Assembly (NCBI GenBank): GCA_916613615.1
Contig: OU744730.1
Coordinates: forward strand, 31,592,815-31,656,814
Reading direction: 5' to 3'
Length of the DNA stretch: 64,000 nucleotides
DNA from: Steromphala cineraria
Lineage: Eukaryota; Mollusca; Gastropoda; Trochida; Trochidae
Below the pieces are notes generated by a model, which was not told where the DNA came from, ran no database searches, and saw only the letters and a list, made by a program, of their open reading frames with translations. Positions 48,105-59,894 of this stretch are shown piece by piece (position 1 is the stretch's first letter; each line of letters begins with the position of its first letter). The position numbers and the translations under genes are program-made.

Positions 48105-48720
48105 CAGCTGCGTATCTTAAGTTTGTTCACTTACCTTCGTATTGTAGTGCAAATATCATGTAATTTGTAACGTCTTTGAGAAATCTTATCATTGTGAAAA
48201 CGAAACCGATAACGATGAAATTTCACTGCATAAGTTAAGATTCAGTTTGCGTTGACATATTCGTATGTCATACCTAGCAGATAGCTGTAACAAATTTGGC
48301 AGGTCATTGAAGTGACCAGGCGTCAAAATTTCGAAAACACTACAAAATCCTTCATAAGTGACCAACAGCTTTAGATCTTATTCATATGTGTTTCATTGCG
48401 CTAAGGCAACGTAACTGGGCTGATTCTTTTTCTACAAAGTTTACATGAATGATTTTAATCTTAATTTAAGAAAATCCGGATTTCACGAATATGACCCTAA
48501 CTGTCTATTTACAATGTAACAATGCCAAATATTGACATTCAGCACCAGTGAAAGGACGATCCCGAAATATGGTTTGGAAATGGTTATTTTTTACATGGAC
48601 AATTGATGATCTTCTGTAATTGGTCTTGGAGTTTTTTTATGAATGTTAAAACAAAACCTAAATTACATGATATTTGCACTAAGATCACTAGCAGGTGAAC
48701 AAACTTAAGGTATGCAGCTG
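48105..48720. mobile_element. 616-bp noncoding element with ~70-bp terminal inverted repeats
   Basis: It starts CAGCTGCGTATCTTAAGTTT and ends AACTTAAGGTATGCAGCTG, flanked by TA on both sides. The arms remain complementary for about 70 bp with indels and mismatches (shared core GCAAATATCATGTAATTT). No ORF fits a transposase. The TA duplication is compatible with a mariner-type MITE. Confidence 0.78.
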
Positions 48721-48971
48721 TATGTTTCTGTTAGTTGTTTTGGAAATATTAAATCAAGAGACAGTTAATAAACTATATTTTGGTTATGTTTCCTAGTACC
48801 ATAGGCAATGAATATCAACCACCTTCTGAACTAAAGATGGATTTAAAACAATGAATTGTGAATTGCAAACCTTACCTGAATAAGTCTTCCTTTATCCTAC
48901 ATATTATAATTAAATCAACATATTTCAATATTTCTCATTTAAAGAGAATCGCTTTGATTCATTAACACAAC

Positions 48972-49064
48972 GCCAGGGAAAACTACCGGAACCCACGGAT
49001 TTGGTCTCATCAGAACAGAGGTAGTATCAACATTATATGAATTGATCTACCTCTGTAGAGAATG
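48972..49064 (+). mobile_element. Right-half fragment of CATTCTCTCCCC-family MITE
   Basis: Matches the right part of 58810-59149 (GCCAGGGAAAACTACCGGAA, then ATCAACATTATATGA and CTCTGTAGAGAATG). The left half is absent. Confidence 0.7.
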
Positions 49065-49270
49065 CTTCATATCTGCATGTGTCAGAATCTGAGATGACGT
49101 TTTGTGAGTGCGCTTTTTCAAGAAATTCGTGCTTACGAAACACATACTCCTACCTAAAAGCTGAATATACAATAGGGTTGATGAAAAGAATATAATTTTA
49201 TTAAATGGCAGAATACCGGACTCATCAAATAGAATAAGACAGTCATTGAGTGAGCAGTCCTCTACATTAA

Positions 49271-49627
49271 AGGGGCAGTAGCACGTTTTTTTGAAAAAAT
49301 TATTTTTCAAAATGTTCACTGAAAATTGTACGTTAATGCTAAATGTATTAATTTGACAGTGTCAAAAATCACATTACACAAGCAGATCATCCATAGTCAG
49401 AGGACAAAGTATGGAGATTCACATAAAATCCATTGGCAGGCCATTTTGTGTGAACACCTTTCATTAATTTTGTGTAAAAAAAGGAATGGCGTGGCTAAAC
49501 TTTACGTTATATTTTTGAATAAGTACTGCTACATTTAGTTTAAATACACTTTCTTTCAATTGGAACCATTAATTTTCATTTTCTAGACATCACCTTATAT
49601 TCCCCCTAAAAACGTGCTACTGTCCCT
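49271..49627 (-). mobile_element. TTAA-flanked MITE, copy C (reversed)
   Basis: TTAA at 49267-49270 and 49628-49631 flanks a sequence reverse complementary to copy A. One TIR base differs (CTGTCCCT for CTGCCCCT). Confidence 0.88.
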
Positions 49628-50600
49628 TTAAGAATGCAACCATTGACTATACCATGAATATTCATTCATTAAGGGTTAGGTAAGGTTACACGTTTTTATG
49701 CTTACGTGTCATGAATATAATATTTCCGTTTATTTCACGAAAAATCATTCTTTCTCAACAAAAGGTTAATATAGTCAATTCTTTCCACGTAAGCTCTGTA
49801 TAAATAGGTTATTTTGTTTGCTTCCAGAATAAATCTCTTGCGGGATCATTTTCGGAAACAAATCCACTATATCTAATCACCAATCTGTATTTCATATTTC
49901 ACTGATTTTGAATTTGTGCATGTTGTCCAGGCTAAGGAATAGTTTCACAACAGTTTAATAATAAACCAATTTGAAACCAACTTGATGATTGCTTGTTTGG
50001 AACCAGTCGATTTACCATTTATTCAAATCACACAAGTTACATAGATCAAAACGCTTTAACAAGTTACAAGAGCTTATAGAAAACCTCATTCATTTTCCAG
50101 AGTTCTGAGTACAAATGATCAAATGTTCATGTGTTTGAAGAAGAACCTTACAGACACCAATTTGAAACCGGTTGATGTACCATCAACTCTAACCACAAAG
50201 TAGGATCAGAACGCTTGATCAAGTTGACTTATATGCTGAAGGACAATCTGGTTTGAGGATACAGATAACATCATTCGGTTGTTTGATCTCCTTATATCAA
50301 GCAATCTCCAGAGCTGAAGTTATTTTCAGAGAGTTCGATCTGTCTTGGAATACGACCCTTACAAAACCTCAATCTATTAGAGACAGTTGATCAAATGCTA
50401 AGCAAGAGACGAGGTTAATGAAAAAAATTGTTAGGTCAAAAATATGAATTTATGACATAGCGGACACAACGATATCTAATTGAATAAGACTATGCTATAT
50501 CAGACACGTTCATTTACTTCTTCATATGATCCAAAAGGTCTTTTCATAAACGATCATGAATATTCATGCATGTAATGGGTTAAACCAGGTCAAACGATTT

Positions 50601-51541
50601 TATGCCAACGTGTCCAGGAAAAGATTTGTTTAATTATTCAACGATATCATGCACTCCAAGAAGAAATTCATCCATCTAGGGGGGAGTGATTTGTATGTTT
50701 TATCTTTTCCTTTACATATAACATAAAATGCACTGTAATCTAACAATTTAATGAGATCTATTGAATTCAATTACTTAAATTCACAAAAATTTGCCTCAAC
50801 ATGCCATGTTAAACTCACGCATGAATTGCAATCATGAAAGCGATAAACACTTTGAGTTGAATATATTTTGCTTAAATTTTTTTCCATTTTGAAATTGAAA
50901 GCAAGCAAAATGACACACAAATTTCGTGTTTCAACTTGATTTTGAATTAGGTATCATGAAACCGATTAACACTTTAAGTTCAATTTATTTTGATAAAAAA
51001 ATCCAAATTAAAATCTAAAGCAAGCCAATTACATAAAAGTTTCGTATATAAACTAGATTTTAAAATAGACATGTTTACATAACCAATATGAACAAAAAGA
51101 AATAATGTACCATCGAATTCTGTTTACACAATAAACGAAAGTCCCTTATAAGATCCATCAATAAATGCAGTTTTGGTCTGACTTCTTGGTGAACTCTTTC
51201 CCCCAAAGCAGCTCCTAATCCCCTGACAGCTTCGCTAATATTGACAGATTGGTTTGAGCCGCGTATTTTGCCTCCGGTATGGTTGTCACGACTCGGTAAT
51301 GAAGCTTGAATGAACTGAAGAGATAGGCTATTACATGGATCCGGAACAGAATGAAACCATCACTGATAGAAATTATCAACCATTCAATTGATTTAACATA
51401 TCGTAAACAAGTATGAAGAGTGATAACAAGGATAGTTATGTCGCATTATCAGCAAAGTTCGAGACGGAATACAAAATGGTTTTATAACGACAACAGGAGA
51501 TAAACTTTTGATTTTGGTTTAGCCTGTTAGTAAAATCAATA
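50601..51541. other. Noncoding DNA with a 122-bp tandem duplication
   Basis: ATCATGAAAGCGATAAACAC (50831) recurs as ATCATGAAACCGATTAACAC (50953), followed by about 110 bp of similar sequence ending near 51065. Nothing else is recognised. Confidence 0.6.
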
Positions 51542-51545
51542 TTAA

Positions 51546-51900
51546 AGGGGCAGTTGCACGTTTTTGGGGGAATATAAGGGGTTGTCAGGAAAATGAACAT
51601 TAATTGTTCATATTGAAAGTCAATGTACCTTAACTAAATGGAGCAGTAATAATTCAAATATATAACGTATAGTTTAGCCATGCGGTTCCTTTAATTTACA
51701 CAAAATGAATTAAAGGTGTTCACATAAAATGGCCGCCAATGGATTGTATGTGAATCTTGATACTTTGTCCTCTAAACTATGGATGAATGGCATGTGTAAT
51801 GAGATTTTTACACTGTCAAAATCATACATTTAGCATCAACTTACAATTATCAGTGAACCATATAAAATATAAAATTATCAGAAAACGTGCCTCTGCCCCT
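51546..51900 (+). mobile_element. TTAA-flanked MITE, copy D
   Basis: TTAA at 51542-51545 and 51901-51904. Same orientation and near-full length as copy A, with a few TIR substitutions (CAGTTGCACG, GTGCCTCTGCCCCT). Confidence 0.88.
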
Positions 51901-52397
51901 TTAAAAGAGCCTTCTGTGACTTGAAACTGTTGACAAGTGTAGTCTAGCTTTCCTGAAATTAAGAATTGTTCAGGTCTCCTTTTTATTTTAACTTATTTTA
52001 TATAAATATCAAAATATGATTAAGATGCACTTGGGTGACTATCTGAGATTTTTACCAAGCTTCGGAAATTATTGATTTATTTTATTAATAAAAATGAAAA
52101 TCTAAAGCCTAACAACAGTATTCGTTATGAAGAGATGGAATGCGAAAATAACAGAAAAAAAACATGTAAAAAACGAATTTCAGTATTTGGTGTCTAAGGG
52201 CTACATGCGTTCATCTTAAATGTACAATGCGATTTGCATCGTGATTAACGATTTACTTTTTGTCATTAATGAATAGTGGATGATTATTCATAAAGAGTTT
52301 TATATCTATAGGGCCCCACACTTTATCTACAAGTTTTGTTTCCTTATTCGACGCAAGTTCCTCGCGACCTTCAGAATCATAACCATCAACAACATGT

Positions 52398-52742
52398 CAT
52401 TCTCTCCCAACAGAGTCAGATCAAGCCTCTGTTCCAATTAGCCGAGTTTGTAGGATAGAAAGAAGATGCCTGATTGGATGCAATCAAAGTTAGTTGTGCA
52501 ATCAGCGACGCTGTTCTACAATCATCATTTTGACGAAGTACTAAATCATGACAAAGACATTGTGATATGAACCACCCTTTTAATAAGAGAAGTGTTGTCA
52601 TTTCCTAAAAATGTTCAAATTGATTGTGATTGTGATTTTTTTCCCGCCAGGAGAAAGTGCCAAACACAACTGATTTGGTCTAATTCGAACAGAGGAAGGA
52701 TCAACATTATATGACTTGATCTACCTTTGTGGGGAGAGAATG
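52398..52742 (+). mobile_element. ~345-bp CATTCTCTCCCC-family MITE, near-complete
   Basis: It begins CATTCTCTCCCAACAGAG and ends CTTTGTGGGGAGAGAATG. Flanks ACAACATGT and ACAACATGC agree at 8 of 9 positions, suggesting a 9-bp target duplication as in Mutator-type elements. The interior is noncoding and matches copies at 57174 and 58810. Confidence 0.82.
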
Positions 52743-54699
52743 ACAACATGCAGCAACCGTCTTAGCAAAAGGCTTATCCTCCTTGCCATCGAGAAATCCA
52801 AAATTGCGACGCCCAAGCTAATTGTATACAATCTTTAATTATAGTTGCCATCACGGCTAGAAACCATTTAACACATGTTTGTATGTGTAGGAAGTGATTA
52901 GTTAATGAGCGGTAGTTTAGAACGTCATTTAGCGCATGTGGTTTAAACATAACTTACTAGCTATAAATTGGTAAAACTGCGTTTTATGATATAAATCTGT
53001 CATGTTTTTATCTTCTATTCCAAAGACTCTAAAGGTATTTTGGTTACGTGTTTTGCTGCGCACGGGATATTCTTGAAGATTTTATGTACGAGTTGTTGAG
53101 TTAGGTTGTGACTTGTAACTGTAAGATGATATCTAAACAAGATATTTATATGTTTAAGATTACGTTATGTTTCAATTTTTTTAATGGTTTTATGGATTAA
53201 AATGAAATGGAATTATATCCCTAAGCTATATGGCGTCATCTTTCACTCGAACATATCACTGTTTGTATTTTAAGGAATACAAGTCGTATCACTTTAACAA
53301 TACGTTTTGAATATGCAAAAATGCCTAATCAATTTTATCATGTAAATAAACTTAATTCGGAGTGTTTATATTAGCATTAATATGTTGTATATATCGCAGT
53401 AAGCAGTAAATAAAATGATACTACCTTGGTTAGATTTCATTTTTATTTTTACTTAGCTTACAACTTCTAAGACAACCAAAACAGTGTTGCAACTGATGCC
53501 TACCCAATGACATGTACAACTTGCTACAGAAGCTTGTTTGAATCCCCATAGCTCATTCAATACCCTGGTATGTATCGCGTGTATGTAAGTATACGACAAG
53601 CCTATTTACTACTCGCATCTGGCAATAACGGCTTTACCTTAGTATTAAAATATATATCATTTTTTGGTGAATCATGCATAACAAGATTTTATGACGTAAA
53701 AATATATACTAAACTTAGCAATTAATAATTTGCTGTCAGCGATACGAGACATTCTTTCTTTCAAAACTAATGATAAAGTAAAGGCTTTATAAAGCGCTAA
53801 TCCTCGGATCTTCATAATCAATCCCAAATAATTGATCTCCCTTTAAAATCACCTCTTTCACTCCGTGTGAACGTGTACGCCTCAGCCTGCTTGTAAGAGC
53901 GAAAATGTACGCTTGTCAATGGCAGACTGCTTTGTCAGAGGCCATGTGTTCAACACTTTTTTCTAGTTTGCTATCTTCAATCTGAGAATTGGGAAATTAT
54001 ACTTTATTTAGTAAAAGAATAGGCCTTACTCGATGCACAGGCCAAGTTATGGAAATAAATGTGCTTTTATAGCTGAACAGTTTACATAAAAACTAGAAAT
54101 AATTACAAGTTAAAATTTTAGGACATGACTTCCTAATCCTTTAAGAAGGTAATTGCCAAATTTCATTCTATTGGCCAAATAGATTTACAGTTTCAATGTA
54201 TGAAAGTACATCAACATGAAAAGTTAAATTCCGCTTGTAAGAGCCAATGAATTTTGCTTACTTTACAAGCGTACGTACACCAACAACGCGTGCGACAGAG
54301 CTAGTACTGATGACAATTGGTTAATTTCTCGTAGCCAACACGATGAAAGTAACTTTAACTTATTTCAAACCAATCAACAGGTGAGGTAATTTGAGTTTTA
54401 AACCCGTTTTCATTAGCAATTGACTTATACCACGCTGTTAGTAATGCCTGCAGAAATAAAAAGACCGCAAGACTATTCTGGCTTTGAATTTGAGTGAAAC
54501 AAGTAATTGTCACCCAGGTGACAAGATTCCCCGCCGCAAATTGATGTTAACATCAAAATAATGTATAGAAACTCTTATTTACACTTGTCATGCCACTTGA
54601 TATGATTTAGACATCCAAAACGACCTGTCCCTGCATCTTCCAAATAAGAAGCTTAGTGCATAAACATGAAGAGAATCTAGAGAACAGTTCTTAACATAT
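52743..54699. other. AT-rich noncoding DNA
   Basis: No element or gene recognised on either strand. Confidence 0.5.
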
Positions 54700-55560
54700 C
54701 ACCCTTATAAGCTTTAAATTCACGTTGGCTTCGCTGTGACCTTGAAAATAATGTGAAGGTCGCCAAAATCAAATGTGCCCGGTGTCTTCCTACAATAGAT
54801 TTATAAAAACAATCCATTCAATGACTCTTGAGATATCAAACTATAAAGCTTAACATGCAGGTAATAATGCTGATAAATCAGAAGTTCTGCTTTGACCATG
54901 AAAATAATGTGATGATCACAAAAATCGACTGGACCCAGCGCCTTCCCAATAAGATGCTATGTGTACATTATAAAGATTATCGAGAGAGGTTCTTGAAATA
55001 TCTCACTGAAAAGCCTAAAATGCAGGTTTCAATGCTTAATTTTCAAAGCTTCGCTTTGACCTTGTAAATACTGTGAAGGTCACCAAAATCGACTTGGCCC
55101 GGCGCCTTCCCAATAAGATGTTATGTGTAAACTATGAAGAGAAGTAAGCAAATGGTTCTTGAGATATCCCGCTGACAAGCTTAAAATGCAGGTTTCAATG
55201 CTGAAATTTTCAAAGCACCTTCAAAATATCCTGATGGTCACCAAAACCGACTGGGCCCAGCACCTTCTCTATAAGAAGGTCGATGTAAGTTACGAAGAGA
55301 ATCTAGTGAGAGATCTCCGACTGACAAGGGTAAAATTTCGTTGTGACCTTGAAATAAAGGGTACGGTCATGAACCTCTTTAGAGACCTTACTCGCATGGT
55401 GATGAAGCCATATACAAACAAGCAGCTCACATGGTCGAGCTATATCCCCCGCAAATTGCACAATATGTATAGGTTTTCCTTATCATATTGCCGATTAAAT
55501 TTGTCACACAAAATAACTTTTCCAGGATATGAAGGAAACTGTTCTAATCAAAAAGCTAAA
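54700..55560 (+). repeat. Tandem array of ~157-164-bp units
   Basis: The block GTGAAGGTCACCAAAATCGA or a variant recurs at about 54752, 54908, 55072 and 55228, each followed by a GCGCCTTCCCAATAAGATG-like block. Open frames in the array are by-products of the repeat. Together with 55690-56150 it resembles a repeat type frequent in mollusc genomes (from memory). Confidence 0.8.
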
Positions 55561-55689
55561 TGATACCAACTTTATGTTCACTGTTGGGCATAAACGAGTA
55601 AACTAACAAAATTACAATCAAACGAATGAATTTATGTATTTTGTATTTGGATCTCCAAGATCAATTTGATCATATGTAAACTAACATAT

Positions 55690-56150
55690 TTTCAAAATTG
55701 TTCTTCATGACACACCTCCATATGATTATGTATCTTCATATCAAATTTGATGATCAGTTTAGATGTTGTGAGTCTGACAGTTTTTCAACAGAGTCCTCAT
55801 TTTTTGCCCAAAAAAGGCAAAATTTTACAAAAATATTTTCAAAATTGTTCTTCATGACACACCTTCATATGATTATGTACATATATCTCCATATCAAATT
55901 TGATCAATATGTGATGATTAATTTAGAAGTTGTGAGCCGGACAGGACTTGTAACAGATTTCTTACAAATTTACCACTTTTTCTCCAAAATCCTTATATTT
56001 TATGTAGATTTTCATAAAATTGTTACTCATGACACATTATTACATGTTTCTTCATATCCATGACGAATTTGAATTGAAATGGTTGATTAGTTAGAAAGTT
56101 ATGAGCCGGACACAAAGTGTAACGGACGGACGGACGGACGGACGGTACCC
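55690..56150 (+). repeat. Second tandem array (~151-171-bp units) ending in (GGAC)n
   Basis: ATTGTTCTTCATGACACACC recurs at about 55696 and 55847, and as ATTGTTACTCATGACAC at about 56018. Each is followed by a GTTGTGAGCCGGACA-like block. The array ends in AACGGACGGACGGACGG at about 56122, probably the terminus of a mobile element. Confidence 0.8.
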
Positions 56151-57173
56151 ATTTTATTCAGCATGAAATTCAGCATTGCACCCAAACCTTACTGTGTGTA
56201 GAATAGTTCTCTACTGCAGAAAAATTTGCCAAGGACCTGGCGAGATTCAAACCATTGACCTTTTGATCCAAAGCCGAACCACTGTATTTTCAAAATCTCT
56301 TGTGACTTAAACATTTTATGAACTTATCCAATGTGCATCACATAGGCCTTAACCGTGCCAAATTATGTACTTATTAATTTTAAACCCCTTAACTGTGTCA
56401 TCATCTCATTTCAAACCCTCAATGGGACCCCACCAAGTCCTGGATTCATCTAATTTTATTGATTTCACAGTGAACTATGATGTTGAGGGTAAAAATATTA
56501 CCCCAATGGTGAATAGTCATTTTGAAAAACATTTAAGACAAGAAAAAGAATTCATGTACCCTTATCAACTGGTTTTAGAAATATTTCTACCAAAATGGTT
56601 TGTTTATTGCAAAAAAACTATTTATTCAATACTATATACCCCCAAGATGCCAGAAGGTTATTCAAACTTTCATAAGAACATGTGATTAAACAGGCTGTTC
56701 TCAGACCATTGTGAAAAAGGAACCCCAACTATTGAACAAGTTAAATCACAGTAGAGACAACATTTTGGAACTCAAAAACAACTTTAAAGTTAATGTGATG
56801 AATACTAAGTCTCAAATATTATCGATTAAAAAATTCTCTCCGTCTCTGTTTTCACAGAGTAAAGGAGATTGTTCATCCATCCAACTGACACAATCACAAA
56901 TACAAACTGTTCACTACAGATCTTTTATTTGTACGACAAGCAAAGCTAACAAGCCTGTAAATCAGGGGGACAGTAAGGCAACATGACATCAACATTTTCT
57001 GGATGAGACACTTTGCGTAATTTCATTTCACTTGTTCTCTCACCAAATCTAACTAAAACCATTCCTCCTGTTGACTTTATCATTTCATGAAACTGACATT
57101 AGGTCTGTTGCACCAGGCATAAAAAAAAACACCTGGGTCCACTTTCATTTATACTCATCCATTGAGGTATCTC
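56151..57173. other. Noncoding DNA
   Basis: Two frames of 91 and 106 codons (56365-56685 and 56711-56986) show no recognisable domain. Adjacent placement on one strand is compatible with a decayed gene, but I cannot identify one. Confidence 0.4.
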
Positions 57174-57515
57174 CATTTTCTCTCAACAGAGGCAGCAAAT
57201 CATGAAATGTTGATCGAGCCTCTGTTCTAATTAGCCGAGTTTGTGGGCTAGAATTGGATATGCCTGTTTGATGCAATCAAAGTTGTGCAATAAACGATGC
57301 TGTTCTAAAATAACCATTTTGGCTACAGAATCATGGCAAGGTATTGTCATATAAACCACCCTTTATAGTGTTTTCATTGCTAAAAACCTTTAAATGGTTT
57401 GGGATGCCAAGTTTTGCCGCGAGGAGAAACTGACAGAAACCACTGATTAGGTCTAACTCGAACAGAGGCTTGATCAACATGTTATGACTTGATCTACCTC
57501 TGTGGGGAGAGAATT
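57174..57515 (+). mobile_element. CATTCTCTCCCC-family MITE, mutated copy
   Basis: Starts CATTTTCTCTCAACAGAGGC and ends CTCTGTGGGGAGAGAATTG. The interior aligns with 58810-59149 (AGCCGAGTTTGTGGGCTAGA, GTGCAATAAACGATGCTG). No clear target duplication. Confidence 0.78.
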
Positions 57516-57861
57516 GGCTAAATAGTACGTTGCCGTATGAATTGACTAATGAGTCAATTTACAAACAGTTTCATTGGATGATCAAGTCAACAGTGGCAAT
57601 GGTTACATCTATATTTCATTAAGACAATCATTGACCATGGCCTGCATAACAACTCTAACAATGGAATGATTACCGGACTAAAGCCAAAGGTGATCTTATC
57701 CGCTAAGGCAACTCTAACACAGAGTGAAATGGTACTAAGATAACCTTAGCTTGTGGTTAAATGCAATGATAACTCATTTTCATAACTGGCATGAACAGCT
57801 GAGTTACCTTGCCCAAAAAGTGTTTGTAATGCTGAATAACCATAAAAGTCTACAAAAGATA

Positions 57862-58205
57862 TAACTAAATTAATGAATGCATTTATATGACATCCACAGT
57901 CTGTTTCTAATTTAAATCTCAATCCATTACCTAAATATTGAATAATTATTTCTTAAAATCAACCTGTCCAGACAAAAAAAATTCAAAAGCCCTTTTTCAA
58001 TGGTTAATTCTTAAATATTTCAATATTATATTTCAATAAGATATTACTAAATTCATGAAGGCATTTATATGACATCCACAGTCTGTTTCTAATTTAAATC
58101 TCAATCTATTACCTAAATATTGAATAATTTATTTCTTAAAATCAACCTCACCTGACAAAAAAACAAACCTTTTTCAATGGCTAATTCTTAAATATTTCAA
58201 TACCA
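57862..58205 (+). repeat. 182-bp tandem duplication
   Basis: TGACATCCACAGTCTGTTTC occurs at 57888 and 58070. The two units are nearly identical through GCTAATTCTTAAATATTTCA or its variant, so this is a recent local duplication. Confidence 0.9.
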
Positions 58206-58809
58206 TTTACGTGAAGGAATTTTATTGAAATAATCTTAAAATAGAGCAGAGAGGTTGAACAAACTTAAGATTCCATTGGAAATGATTGCCAAAACTTAAA
58301 GATAGACTTGTAACAATTACAAGACATAATTAGACCTTATTTCTCAAGTGCACCAACACAAGAGAAATTGTTTGTCAAAAGTTTGTCAAAACGGATTGCA
58401 ACTTTTAAAAAAATAGTTACGTTTCATTTACAAAATTGTTTTAACGATTGTGTTTATTTAGGAACAAAACCTTACAAATATTGAGTTAACCACTGACTTC
58501 ATATGACTTTACACTTGTTAGAAAAACAATATATTAACAGCAGTTATGCCTTAGAATGGAGCTATCAACTAAAACTTTATTTTTTTTAATTTTCAAATTC
58601 ACAGGCCTAGAATTTATAAGTACAAGAAAACCAAAACCTTTTTCAAATCTAAGCCAGAGGAAAGTTCAGTTTTGAACACAGCTGAGAACACAGGAAAAAT
58701 ATGGAAGGTCTTACAGTGGTCTTACAATGGTAATAGATATGGTAATAACTGACATTATACATTACCATTGCACATGGCTTTAGAGAACAATTAAGTAGTT
58801 GTTTTTTCA
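58206..58809. other. Noncoding DNA
   Basis: Nothing recognised. A GAACAAACTTAAGA block near 58258 resembles the ends of the 616-bp element at 48105. Confidence 0.4.
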
Positions 58810-59149
58810 CATTCTCTCCCCACGGAGGCAGATCAAGTCATGAAATGTTGATACAGCCTCTGTTCTATTACGCCGACTTTGTTATGTAGAATGGGAGATG
58901 CTTGATTGGAGACAATCAAAGCTAGTTGTGCAATCAGCGACGCTGTTCTAAAATCATCATTTTGGCTACTGAATCTAGGCAAAAGCATGATATGCAAGAA
59001 GTGTTGTCATTTGATACAGAAATTCAAATGGATTGTGGTGCAATTTTTTTCCGCCAGGGGAAACTGCCGGAACCCAGGGATTTCGGTGTAATAGAACAGA
59101 GGATGTATCAACATTATATGACTTGATCTGCCTCTGTGGGGAGAGAATG
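58810..59149 (+). mobile_element. 340-bp CATTCTCTCCCC-family MITE, full copy
   Basis: It starts CATTCTCTCCCCACGGAGGC and ends GCCTCTGTGGGGAGAGAATG. Terminal complementarity extends through GATCAAGTCAT and beyond. Flanks GTTTTTTCA and TGTTTTTCA agree at 8 of 9 positions. Used here as the family reference. Confidence 0.85.
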
Positions 59150-59239
59150 TGTTTTTCATGGCAGTCTTCTTTTTACATTAAGTCACAGTGGAGTACTCCC
59201 ACACATAATCCAACCATCCATCTTCACAAACACTGAAGC

Positions 59240-59872
59240 ATTAAGCCCAATCTTATTTAAATCAGATCAAACCTATCATTTGTACCTTGCTGCTTTTCTG
59301 AAATGAGCATGAGTCTGAGTGATAATTAGAGGTGGGATGATATATCATTGTCTTCTGGAATCATGACAATTTATCCAGTGTTGTTCCTAGAGGGGGTCCT
59401 TGGAAAAGTTGCTCACCCTTGTTGCTTTATGTCCCTTAAAATTTTGGGACAAAGGATACTTCTAACATTGCAAAGGGTCCCACCTGCTCAGAATTGGTCA
59501 AAATGACCCGCTCAGCTGATCACCTAGGAACAACCATGCTTTATCTGACAATACATGTATCCTGATACATTCTTTTATCGTGATATGTACCGTTGACATA
59601 AAAATTGTTGATTTTGCAAAAAAATCAGGATATTTGTCTAAACTTAATTTTTTTTAGAAACTTGAAGATAGTGTGTGGTGATGTGTATCGTATCAAATCA
59701 TATCATTGAGATTTTGAGATACATATTGCAAAATACTTTATCGTCAAAGCCATAGTGCTGATTGGCTGGAGTGGAAAGGTCACTTGACACACAACGGTGA
59801 AGTACTCATACCAGAAAAGAAGCTAGGTATGAGTGATAAGTTTGATCTGATTTCAATGAGACTGCATTAAAC
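59240..59872. mobile_element. Noncoding TIR element abutting the kinase 3' end
   Basis: The left arm with AAATCAGATCAAACCTATCA (about 59259) pairs with the right arm TGATAAGTTTGATCTGATTT (about 59834), extended on both sides through TGCTTTTCTG / CCAGAAAAGAAGC. Its right edge lies about 25 bp past the stop codon of the minus-strand kinase frame, so it probably forms that gene's 3' UTR. A smaller element is nested inside it. Confidence 0.7.
59380..59534. mobile_element. 155-bp element nested in the TIR element
   Basis: Begins GTTGTTCCTAG and ends CTAGGAACAAC, an 11-bp terminal inverted repeat. It splits the outer element's sequence around CAATTTATCCA / TTATCTGACAAT. Boundaries are approximate. 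Confidence 0.55.
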
Positions 59873-59894
59873 CAAGCAATCTGGATCACCATTA

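Larger units (their letters stand above)
43005..50600 (+). repeat. Long noncoding repeat unit, copy 3 of 3 (interrupted)
   Basis: It begins near TTGATTAGTTTCTGCAGC (about 43015). It resumes after the MITE/Penelope insertion with TTAATTATCAACGTTTGTT (about 47702) and runs to CATGAATATTCATGCATG (about 50557). A further insertion, the 616-bp TIR element at 48105, adds to its length. It is diverged from the other copies. Confidence 0.65.

Noticed and set aside
54828..56063. Plus-strand frames of 79-134 codons
   Set aside because: They are translations of the two tandem arrays, with no domain similarity.
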